From positions 258,303,115 to 258,367,114 of the forward strand of contig NC_134568.1 of assembly GCF_050947875.1 (NCBI RefSeq): DNA of 64,000 nt, written 5' to 3'. The notes beneath the pieces were generated by a model that was given only the letters and a program-made list of their open reading frames with translations, had not been told where the DNA came from and made no database searches. This DNA is from Dermacentor variabilis (Eukaryota; Arthropoda; Arachnida; Ixodida; Ixodidae). A program made the position numbers and the translations under genes. Shown here piece by piece: positions 43,601 through 55,700 of the stretch (the stretch's first letter is position 1; each line of letters starts with the position of its first letter).

Positions 43601-45938
43601 TAATAGCTCACCTTTACAGTTCAGTCTTGTATTTCAATTGCAATTTTTTTAGAAATTTGTTTAGGAGGAAATGCTAAGTAGAAGATGTGGAAATAAATGC
43701 TTTGAAGTATCAGATGAGGTGAACCTTGTTATTATGCAACACACTGAATTTCCCAAATGACAATGAAACCTGTCCAAATGATCATTGGCTACGATACAAT
43801 AGCCACAGTGGACTCTAAGGCATTCCTATTATGTGTATGCCTAATTTAACATTCCAAGCATTGGCAGTGTTTATTTTTTGTGATTGGTTCATATATTGCT
43901 AATTCAGTGCTACAGAACAGCACTGCTGTTTTGTAGTTTAATTTCTACATTCTTTACATTCTTCATATGCACAGTGCTTTTATCAATTATAATATGTTAT
44001 CCTGGAGGGAAAGTGAATTATCAATGTTTGTGCAAGAATGGTTGGCAAGCTGTGATTGTGCATGTGTCATTCTAGGGTGGGTGGACTGCCCTTATGTGGG
44101 CATGTTACAAGGGCCACACAGAGACTGCCAGGTATTTGCTGGAGCAGGGGGCTTTCCCAAATGTGCACGACCTGAACCACATGTCCTGCCTTATCTGGGC
44201 AGCAGGCCGGGGCCACCAGAGCATCGTGGGTGACTTACTCAGTTACGGTGCTAAAGTCAACTCTGGTGACAAGGTGAAGTATATTATGCTTTATATATTG
44301 CAGGGGGTTTCCAAACTGCGTTTTGTGGAACTCAAGAGTTTTTTCGGAATGTTTTCTTGGGTTCTGTGGACACATAGAGGAACAATCCCTTCTCCCTTCC
44401 TGTATACATTTTCCCACTGCTGCATTATGGGTAACCACATCCATTGCATCCTGCTGGGGGTGTGAATGTGCTGCTTCTTTTATACTAAATAGACAATATG
44501 CAAAAGTCTGTAAGCAGGCTTTCCCATAGATCTAAAGTTCCCTAACCAAGAGGACCACATTCCTGTTAGTAGTGCTGTTAAAGCTGAGACACGGATTCTA
44601 AACCTTGGACATAGGGGGATTGACGGTGGCAGGAATCATGTTACTCACCCGCATGTTGATACTTCAATTATGATTCTAGCCCGAGGTCCACAATCTTGGT
44701 TGCATCAAAGAAGGTGTGTGGAGAAGCACACTTTCAGATTTTGCATATTGTCTTAGTGGAAAAAAAAAAAGGACCCTTCACAGGTGTAGGCCAATCTGAC
44801 AAATGATGCATACAAGACAGCGAAGCTGTATAAGCGAGTTCTCACACCTTTCGTCAAAAGTACTAGGGGACTGTGGTGCTGGCTTATAGCCTCATTTAAA
44901 TGCAGCAGCAGTTGCTGCTGTGTTTGAGCATGGTTGTGGCTGGCTGAGACAACTCCTATGTGTACTACGTTGCAGCACCTACACATCAGCTTTCACTGTC
45001 ACAGCTGTAAAAACACTTAGCTGACCGCCAACATGGAGCTGCTATAATTTGATGTGAGAAAAAAAATTATAGATTACTGTGTAAAAACTCTGCATATAGG
45101 TTGTTGGCTATTTGAATGAGATATAGGCAAAGTAACATTGATTTTATTATCATTGATCATTGTGTTTCAAAGCAAATTTAGGGCTCCGACACACACTGCG
45201 TTGCATTTACATTTTATATCAACCACGGCGTAGCATGCTGGCCTTCACCACTGCATCAAAGCCATTGCAGAACTCCCCTTAACAGCTTTGCTGCAAAATG
45301 GGGAAGAGGGGGGCATAACCAGCTTAAAGTAGTGGCTAACTTGAGACTGGCCTAAAGTGTCACAGAGCCACAGATTGACTCTATTCAAGGGACAGTGAAT
45401 ACAATGTTCATGCTAGTGCATATATTGTCTTCATTTTTGCTTTTTTATAGTGTTGATAAAATCATTTGATCAACTGTGAATCTTTATCAAGGAGATAAAG
45501 ACTTGTTTGCCTTACTACAAGTACATCCCAAGCAATGATAAAAAATGTGGTATCTCAGGTCCCTAAATATCGCTGAGGTTCCCTGCAGCTCAAGAAGTCT
45601 GACAACACCTACATTCAAGAAGAAGAGCTGTGACAAAATGCATTGGCATTTCACATACTATTTACCCACAGTCTTCCTTATGTTTTAGAGGACAAAAGCC
45701 ATGTGGAGCACCAGTGTTTCTTGGCAGATGTTGGAGATGAATACCTTTTAACTGGTGGTCATTTAAGGGCTCCTACTATGTGGACTGGTAATCAGAGCAC
45801 AATTTCTGATGTTGGGTGATGGGAATAGTGTGCCATTGGAAAGATATATTCTTTGTCTCTGTGAAAAGACTAGATACAATGAAACTTTGATTTAATGAAA
45901 CCTGATATGTGGCGAACTGTTTTAATTCCCCAATTTAA

Positions 45939-46013
<75 letters not shown>

Positions 46014-49000
46014 CACATATTCTCTCTTTTTCTTGCAACATTTAGCAAAGTCATTTTCTTCTGCAGTTTGACAGTGTCTACAAGCATTGCATGCATCTTC
46101 CTGGTTGGTCTCTGCATACCTGCCAACTCTTCCGAATTTTACATAAAATGTGTGAATTTCGAGCAGTCTTACGATTTTACTAATCTTGCTTGAAATTTTA
46201 CAGAGAACATTTTATTTTCGAAAAACAATGTGAAAATGTAGTAAAAGTGCACCCTAGTACCTTGCACTGCCATGAGAGGGCAATATGTATGCGTGGTATC
46301 ATCATCAGCAGCTGCAAGGTTGTAGTGACTTCTGTCGTCTACTAGGGGGGGTCATGAATCCATATCCATAGCTTGATAGTGCCGATAGTGCTTCTAGCTT
46401 CTCCGCAAACCTGTTGTCGTGCTGTTGCCTTTGTTCGTGCGGGCGCGTGGGTTTGGACTTCAGTCACTGCAGTGTTGGCCTCACCTTTTGTGTGACTACC
46501 TGCTACGTCGGACGCAGTGCGACTCCGGCCTGTAGTGGCTTCGCAGTGCAATGGCGGACTCGAAGCCCCGACAGTACTTCAAGTGTTTTTGAAATTGTAC
46601 ACGGCAGAATTTCTGTGCTTCATGCCGTCGAAGAAAGGGGAGCAGTTTGGATTCTGCACCTTGTGTGCCTGTGATGTGAACATCTTGCATGGTGGCAAGT
46701 CTGACATCAAGGTCTGCATTGCTTCGAAAAATATCAGGGATACATGTGAGCTATGGACAGCCGGCCAAGCTTAGCAAGTTTTGCACGCAGTGACAACGAC
46801 CTTGGTGTGATTCGTGCAGAATGCCTCTTCATGGCGTTTTTAGTTGAACACAACATCCCGCTGAGTGTCAGCGATCCTGCTGGACCACTTTTCCGGAAGA
46901 TGTTCCCCAAGCGCAAAGAAGCAAAACGCTACGCCTGTGGACGAACAAAGACGACGTCAATTGTTCGGGAAATGGCCGCCAACGCGGAGATTCCTTTGCT
47001 GGATGTCCTAAAACAGCAGTATTTTCGATTGCTGTAGATGGCAGTAACAGTAGGGATACGCAGCTTTATCCTATTGTTGCGACATATTTCGTTAATAGGA
47101 ACAAGTAGAGTCGAAAGCTGTCTTCTTTGCCTTGGGACAATCCAAGGGGAAGTGATGGGTCACAAGATTGCAAATCTGGTTCTGGACGAGATGAAGTCTC
47201 GTAATTTTCCTGTTGGAAACTAGTTGGCTATGTGTTCGGGCAATGCCAATGTCATGATCGGCAAGAAAAGCAGTGTTTCTACTGTATTGAGAGAGGCTGA
47301 ACCAGGTTTGATAGGAGTTAGTTGCCTGTGCCATCTCACCAACTTGGCCGCCCAAAAAGGAGCTTCATGTCTTCCTGTAAAGGTTCATGAGGCTTTGGTT
47401 GGCATCTTTTTTTACCTAGGGAAAAGCTCGAAATGGAAAGATCGGCTTACCAAAAAATGCATGACGCTGAGGTAAGAAAGATGTTGAAGCATTCGCTGAC
47501 ACGTTGGCTGTTGTTAGGAAAGTATTTGTAGAGGCTGCTCGACCAGTGGAAACCACTACTCAGCTTTTTTTATGTGAAACAAAGCAGTGCAACAATCAGA
47601 GCTTGTTTTTGGACTCATACCAAATTCCAAAGACTTCCTCACAAACCCTCAAGAACCCTGCACTGACCCTAAAAGAACCCTGCACTGACCCCAAATTCTG
47701 CTACACATCTTCACAACACTGCTGCAGGCATCGGGAAAAAAAAGCACTGACGGCGGTGAACTCTCGCTAAAGAGGAAGAGCTCATTCTGGAGCTCAAGCA
47801 AAAAAACTGAAACTTCATACCAAGGATTCTGGGGAAGCCAACCATGTGACCCGTGAGGAGCGCCTGTTTTATTTTTTGTCATCGGAGCTAAACAGGGCAT
47901 GCTGTCTTTTTCTCCAAAATGTTATACTGCTTTTTGAGAAGGCAAACTGCCTTCTTCAGGCACAGGCTCCTCAGATTCATGTACTGAGGCGCCTCTTGAA
48001 TCACCTTTTCGAGGATCTCCTGACTGCGCCCAGGTGTTGTCAAGGCATGTCATTCCTTGCTGGAAGTTGACTATGGAGCTGCAGAGAACCAGAAAGATGA
48101 TGAAGACATAGTTATTGGCAGCACAACCTACTCTGTGGTTGAGGCACTGAGCTGCATTGAGAGAGAGCAGTTCTTCTCTGCTGTATGTCTGTACTTAACG
48201 GCAGCATGCGATTACATTCACCACAAATCCCCGCTATAAGATGTCAATCTCTATATGGCTGAAGTTGCTCAAGTACAAGCTCTGGAAACTGCTTCAGTCA
48301 ACAGCGTATATCATTTTATTATGGCGTTCCCTGCTATCCTACCCCAGCAGAGTGGCGAATCAAAAGAAGAAGCAATCAACAACCCGCCGTGGTTGCTCAG
48401 TGGCTATGGTGTTGGGCTGCTGAGCACGAGGTCGCGGGATCGAATCCTGGCCACGGCGGCCGCATTTCGATGGGGGCGAAATGCGAAAACACCCGTGTGC
48501 TTAGATTTAGGTGCACGTTAAAGAACCCCAGGTGGTCGAAATTTGCGGAGTCCTCCACTACGGCGTGCCTCATAATCAGAAAGTGGTTTTGGCACGTAAA
48601 ACCCCAAATATTATTATTAAGCAATCAACACACTTGAAGTAGAGTTTGCCAACTTGCAAGCATGTCAGATTCCAGCCGACATATTGAATGAGCCAAGGGG
48701 CAGCGTGCAGTGGTCGCAATTAGGAAGTGTTGGAACTGTCGATGGATTGCTCAGGTTCCACAGAATTTCTATGGTTATGCTGGGTATTCTGTCCATTCCC
48801 CACAGCAATGCTGAATGTGAGATAATATTCAGCACTGTGAACAAAACTCGAAACGGAGTTTCGCTCATCTGCGTGTGAGAAAACACTCGAAAGTCTGCTG
48901 ATAGTCAGTGGCCACAAGAGGGGTACTTGCTTTGAGCAAACAGAGAAAACGCAAAAACAGAGCAAATGGAGCTGTTTCTGAAGCAGGAAAAGTTGGCAAC

Positions 49001-49683
49001 AGCACAATCATTTTAAAAATCAATTGTGCCCCAGTGGAGTTTTCGCTCTTTACTCTCCAAGACACTGATTTCACTTGTGGTTGTGAAAACGTGAGTAAGC
49101 TTATCGCAAAAGGTAAATCCCCTAAAAAAAAAAAAGTGCTCTCGTGCAGACCCCCCACCCCCACCCCTCGCCGCAATAGTTTTACGAATTTCCAAATCTT
49201 CAGGTTGGCAGGTATGCCTTTGTGATAAGCAAAAGAGAGAGATCGATTGACACAATTCATGATTGCCATGCATACTTTTGTGTGAGAACATTGCTGGCTA
49301 GTGACAAAAACTGTTGAGCATTGTATGTAGGATGGAATGCACTGCTGCACCATCTGTGGTGCTGCTATTAAAAACATGAACGTGGAAAAGTTTTCTCTTT
49401 TATGAAAAACGTGCTTAGCCTGTTCCAGTCATGTCTGCAGGTTTGCTCCAAAACTTGTTAGCAGCCAGTTTGAACAGAGAAATGCCAACCAGAAGTCAGT
49501 TTAAGGAACTGCAGTGACAACAGAACGAATATGCACTTTTTTGGTGTTGTGCCATGCTGTTGTTCTGATTGTTATCTTGAAAAATGTTATGGTTACCTTT
49601 TTCTCATGGCTCACTGCACCAGTTCGAGCAAGCAAGATCGTAGCTTAGTGTTGGGAGGCTGTAATGGCAACATGATGATGACG

Positions 49684-49752
<69 letters not shown>

Positions 49753-52700
49753 TAATGGCATCCCCTTTGAAACTTGGCGGTGACAAATAGTCACCTAGCC
49801 TGCTTGATTTAATGAGGTATGCTATACATTTTTTATCTGGCATTTTTGTATACATCTCCTTAACCTTTTTTTCCCCCCTTCACAATCTACCTTGTACCGC
49901 TAGCTATGACTGTAAGAAATCTGGCCATATCAATGTCTTCCCTGCTTTCTTTCCACCAATACTCTAAACGTCTCTTGCTTATCTCAACTGCTGACTGGTT
50001 GATGCTTCCGTCCACTTTAAACCCAAGCGCTTCTAGAAGGTGTACGTTACCTATGGTTCTCACTGGGTGAATCCCTTCGCATTCCATTAGGATGCATGCG
50101 CTTTGTGGTCTCCGGATTTTTGCTGCAGCATACAGATGCATGACCTAGTTCCGAATATTTGATTCGGTACGTTTTTGTTCTTAGGCAACCGGATCGAGCC
50201 TCAAATAGCAAGGCACTGCCCTATGTTTTATCGTACAGATTTGCCCTTCTAATTTCTTTCTTCTTATACTTGCAAATCTCCATGGTCCTTTTTGTTTCCA
50301 TTCTTTGCATCTAATTAAGTGTCTCTGTTTCTCTCACTTTCTTTCTGCTGACTCCTAGTTGTCTACTTACAGTTTCAACTACCCTGTACTTGGTTGCCAA
50401 CTTTCTTGACCTCTTCCTCCATTCTGTGTCTGCGCTTTTCACGTGCAGAAACTTGTGCACTTTAGCTGCCCATTTATTTTCGTCCATGTTCCTGAGTTTT
50501 TCTTGAAAAATAATTTTACTCTGCGCTTCTCTGACTTCAAAAGCGGCCCAACCCATGTCACCCTGCACTGCCTCATTTGTGGTTTAACCGTGGGCTGCCA
50601 AAGTCAACCGGCCTACCGATCTTTGGTTAACTTCAAACCCCGACAAGATATCCGATATTAAGCATAGAATGGCATTTGTGAACGTTAGCACTGGCACCAT
50701 TACTCCTTTCCAAATTCCACGCGCCACCTCATACTTATTGTGCCCCCACAGGCCTCTGTGTTTCATTATTGTAGCATTCCACTTCCCCTTTATTTTCAGA
50801 TTCTTTTGGTGGGTGCTTGAGTAAGTCTTTCCTTTGTTTATGTATACGCTGAGGTATTTATATTGCTTGACTATAGGTATGACTTGCTGTTAAATTGTCA
50901 CCACGTAATTACTCATCTCTTCCTTAAAGATCATAATTCCCGATTTCTCTGTGCTAAACTCGAGGCCTAGATTTGTCGCTGTGTTGCCAGAGATATTCAC
51001 AAGTGTCTGTAAATCTTTTTTATTGTCCGCTAGTAGTATCATGTCGTCCACATACATCAATCCAGGGAGCTTGTGTTGCACCAATTTGTCCATTACGCAT
51101 GTAGGATAAATAAAACCCTAATTCACTGTTTTCCAGTCGTCTTTCTATGCCCTTAACATAAAGAGTGAACAACTATGGAAACAGAAAACATCGTTGCTTC
51201 AGTCCTTGGTGAATTCCCACCACTTCATTACCCTATGACCTTCCCATACAACTTGTGCCCAGTTTTCTCTATATATCTCCCTCAACAGGACCATGAAATT
51301 GTCCTCTATGCCTTCATGCTTAAGAATATCCCGTAACAATTCCCTGTCTACGTTGTCATAAGCTCCTCTAATACATAGAAATGCTATCGATAAAGGTCTA
51401 TTCTGAGCTACTGAAACCTCTATACACTGAGTTAGTGCAAACATATTACCCTCTTAGTACCTGCCTGCCTTGAACACATTCTGAAGCTCCCCTAGTACAT
51501 AATTTTCTCCACCCACTTTGACAATACCAATTTTATGGCTTGTATTGCCACTCTATGTATCACCAACGTTACTGTAACTGTCCTGTACAAGCTCATCTTA
51601 TTCTTATCACCTTTGCCTTTGTAGATGAGGTTCGTCTTGCTTTCGCACCGTCCAACCAGAATTTTCTTCATTCTAATCACTTGCTCTATGGCATTGGTCA
51701 GCAGTGCCTTGCTCTTTGGGCCGAGGTTTTTGATTAGCTGTATTGGGATTTCATCGGGTCCTGCTGCCGTGTTATTAGGGACACATTCTTCTGCTTTTTT
51801 CCAATAAAAGGTTTCTATGCTAAATTTTGATCTCTCGGGCTTCTCTGTTGTTGTTGGATCTGTTTGAGTCTGAACTGCGCTTTCTTTCTTGTCAAAGTTA
51901 TCCCTAATAATGTGTGATGTACTGCAGCGCGTCTCCTTTGTAGATGTTACCATCTTCATCCCTTATACCCATTTGCGAATTTTGAGTTAAAGCTCCGACT
52001 GCTCTTATCTGGTTCCAGAACCATGTTGGGGTGCCTTTGTCTCTGTTGCAAATGTTATGTACTTTACGTTCACTTGCACATTTAATTTTCCCTTGCACGA
52101 GCTCACTCGTGCTCACCCTTGCTTGCCACTCTTTTCTTTTCTCAGTATTTGTTCCATCTAAGGAGCACCTCTTCGTGTAATCCCAACTTTTTGGCTTCTT
52201 GATGATCCCTAGATGCCTGCTTAGACTCTTCTATAGCTTGCTTTGTTTCCTTGTTCCACCACTTAGTGGTTTCCTCTTTCCAATCCAGCAATTGTTTTGC
52301 TTTGTCTGACTTATTTCCTGCTGCATAACGTCTACCAATTTCTTATGTTCCCAAATTGCTATACGAAAAGCCTCCATTTTCTTCTCTATATTTTTTTTGC
52401 AATCTCTGTTATTTCCTCTTCGTTTGTTTCTTTAGAAATTCTGATACTATTGGTTCGTGTTTTGCATTAGTTCTCTGAAACTTTAATGTTAAAATGATCA
52501 CTACCCAGGCTATTTTTTTCATGTTCATCTATTGTCATTTGGTGTAGTCGTTTGTAGACCACTTCTGAGACTAGGGCATAGTCTATACATGACTGCCTGT
52601 TTCTGTATGGCCATGTTACCTGTCCAGACACTTATTCTCCCTGTTAACTAACTGCTATAAGGTTCTGTTCATCACACAGATCGAGCACTAGAGAACCATT

Positions 52701-55700
52701 GTAATCAATATACCTGTCTAAATCATCCATGTGCGCTTTCATAGCTCCCACTAACATCACCTGCACCATTTCTTGAACTCATTAATATTGCTTCTAATGC
52801 AATCAATCAATTCCTTATTTTTATCTCTGCTATCACTACCTGTCCATAGGTAAGCTACTCCCAGCTACGTCTTTTTGCCTTGCCATGTGCTGCTAATCCA
52901 TAAATGCACCTTATGTTTCTTTTTTACCCTTTGCCACTTCAGGCCTCACCTAATTGACATCATGCATACATGCCAACATGCATGTATGCATGATGTCATC
53001 TGGCAGTGGCTGCTAGTACTAGATGAAATGTGCAATGAACCTCTGCTTTTGACGCAATCTACTGTGTGTGCCAGTGCCTTTGATACTATTGTGATGTCTC
53101 AAGTTCCTTGTGGGATTTTGTTCATAAATGGTTAATGAAAGGTACTATTCACCAGTATTGCTCTAGAAACTTGTCAAGCAATTTTTACTACTGAAATCAA
53201 TATTAGAGCCATTTGCTTGTAAAATTGATCTCGGCAAAGTTGTGGGCATTGTGGGCATATGTTATAAGTTTCTTGCACTAACATTCGTATTGAACATTGT
53301 ATGTCATTGTTGATTCTGATAGCATGTTAACAGTTATTCTTTCTTTTTTTCTTTTTATTCATGCAGTATGGAACTACTCCATTGGTTTGGTCATGCCGTC
53401 GAGGGTTTACAGGCATTGTTGAGATGCTGCTTGAAGCCGGTGCAAACGTTGACACTGCAGGGATGGTCAGTCTTCTTTTGCACTTGTGTTTCTTCAATCA
53501 TATTTCATGCAATTTCTCAAAAGCCACACAAAGAGGTAATACCAAATCTTTTTAACAATTGTTTAGGGATGAAGCCTAGAGTTTTTCATCGATAAATGAA
53601 AGAAGGTGCCAGAGGGGCAAGAGAAGAAAGACACCACAGAAAAGGGGAGAAAAAGAAAAATGTGTAAGGGAGGGAGGGGAGGGGAACATGACAGACAAGG
53701 GTGATGAGCACTAAATCTTATTAGTGTATAAGTATATTTAAGGGCTATATTAAGATTACAACATATCTGTAAACGAAAGAAATAGTCTTTTTTTATTAGT
53801 CTAATATTGCACACATTATCCAATTGGAGAATAATTAATTTAGGTACTTTCTAATGCACAATTCATGATAGTACTCATACTCACGTCTTGATGAAGGCAA
53901 CTAAGCCAAACCAGAAATAGAGAGCTGTATTTTTGAAAACCAGCTCGTAGCTGACTTCAGACAGATTTGGTGTATCTTGGATCTGGGCATCTGGTAACCA
54001 CTGCTAGAATAGACTGTTGGTTAGGTGACTTGTAGATGTTGTATGAATGTGACAATGGTATTAAATTATACTTTGTCATGCTGAGAATACTTAGCAATAG
54101 TTGGCACCTAAGGATATATAATAAAGAATGCGTGTAACTAGCCATAAACGAGATGGGATGTGAGTCATTGTCGCCCTCTGCTGTGCCACCACCAAGTGCC
54201 ATCTAACTTAACTGCCGCACCCTCCACCAGACGGTGTGAAGTGTTCAAGTTTGATAGGGTACCTTGCTGCGTGTTGGCTGCTGTGCATGGTGGGAGGCCT
54301 GAGTGCGCATGCGTGCTGTCATCAGTGAGCGCACATGGAGCTGAAAGTGACATGGCAGCCCCGCTGATCAAAGTGACTTTGTGGCGAGCCTTGATGAAGC
54401 CCTAGCATGGTGTTGGTTCTCAGTGTGTGTCAGCATAGTGCAGACGCGAGGCGCAGTTCTTCTTCGCTGACGAAAATTGGACACTCATACATTCTAGCGT
54501 CTGGCACAGTCAGCATGACTGGCCACGTTCGATGCGCTTTAGCGTGGCTGGGACGGGAATAGAACATTTCCTATCTCACGCCAAAGCAGCAAAGAGAGCT
54601 TGCTGAGTTTGCACCTCTGCAAAACGAGAAAGTGATCACTCGCCGCACACTTGTGCACATGTGCTGTATGGCAACAACTGATTGCCGTACTGCTGGGGGC
54701 CATATTCAGCGCTTCAAACTATATAAGGGCCAAATCTTCTGCAATTCTGGTGTCACCGGCATAACGCATCCAACTCGACCATCTCCAACTTATCCGACTC
54801 GCCCGTATTCGACTAGATGCCCCTCGCAAATGTGGGATTCGTATTGTGCCTGCTAAGAGCCACACAGTGTCGAGCAGTGTTTGGGAGCCCTAGCGGAAGA
54901 AAGTCGCCCAAGACAGATGCGTGACTGCCAAGATCTATGAAGACTACAATGAGTGTCTCCTATGTTGCAGGATGGCTAAGGAGATCCTGAGGGCATCATC
55001 GTAATTGCGTGTGAAATGCGATACATTAAGATACGAAATAAGTGAATAATAAACATGAAAAAGAGACAGAATAGAGACAAATATTCAACATTTAATCATT
55101 GGATCAGTTGAACAACCATATACGTTGATCTTGTCTTCTTTAGCATCAACACTTGGTTGACACTATCCTTTTTTTTTTTTTTGCTTTATCACATAATATT
55201 GCACTGTGTTCCAATGAAACACTAAAAATGTTTTTGTTTTTATGTGTCACATCAGCCTGGTAACAATGGCAATTTGGTTTTTAACGTTCGCAAGCTACAA
55301 AAACTGAATAAGTTGTTTTTTACTTCCTTTTTTGTTGTTGTTAAAGGTGATATAGTCTTTTTTTATTAGTCCAATATTGCACACGTTATCCAATTGGAAA
55401 ATAAATAATTTAGGTACTTTCTAATGCACAATTGATGATAGTCCTTTTTGAATTCCTTTTGGAAATGGCAGCAGGAATTCTCAGAACCTACATATTTTTT
55501 TTTCTGTGTTCTATTTGCTCCTTTATTCATATTCCTTAACAATAAGAATACCCTATACTTTAAGTAAGGTATATTAGAAATTACCAGAATTCATATGCAT
55601 TTAACCCACTTCTGTATAGTAATTACATAATGTTTATGAATTGCAGTATTCATGGACGGCTTTGATAATAGCCACAAAGGGGAACTACTCTGACATTGTC

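Larger units (their letters stand above)
46115..49216 (+). mobile_element. hAT-type DNA transposon, dead, with a nested SINE
   Basis: Ends CATACCTGCCAAC at 46115 and GTTGGCAGGTATG at 49216 are inverted repeats; the adjoining AATTTTACAT/TTTACGAATT regions also correspond. No clear 8-bp target duplication was found. The interior encodes a broken transposase with a degenerate BED-type zinc finger at the start and a hAT dimerisation motif at the end. Confidence 0.8.
49681..52900 (-). mobile_element. LINE (non-LTR retrotransposon), nearly full ORF2 but many frameshifts and stops
   Basis: On the minus strand, from 5' to 3': an endonuclease-like block (GDFNAHMDDLD-like and [19 protein letters not shown], near 52660-52740), linker segments ([20 protein letters not shown]), then reverse transcriptase blocks ([60 protein letters not shown]), and a C-terminal domain ending near 49890. 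YVDD is the catalytic palm motif; the first palm Asp block is altered ([10 protein letters not shown]). The 3' end terminates in an AAT repeat. Clade not determined. Confidence 0.83.
44274..53366 (+). other. Kidins220-like intron 4
   Basis: About 9.1 kb. Holds the (AT)n run, the hAT element with nested SINE, the ATT run and the LINE. The stretch 44274-45940 shows no recognisable element or exon. Confidence 0.6.
53466..55646 (+). other. Kidins220-like intron 5
   Basis: About 2.2 kb. Holds a 91-bp direct repeat pair (53782 and 55352). The GC-richer stretch 54150-54960 between them has no recognisable family; a CTCF-like motif lies at 54170-54184. Confidence 0.5.

Noticed and set aside
46115..49216. 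Domesticated host gene from hAT transposase
   Set aside because: Several stops and frameshifts, a disrupted zinc finger and a SINE in the frame argue for a dead copy.
54160..54960. Possible exon or gene in Kidins220-like intron 5
   Set aside because: GC-richer than its surroundings, but without splice-consistent frames or known protein motifs.
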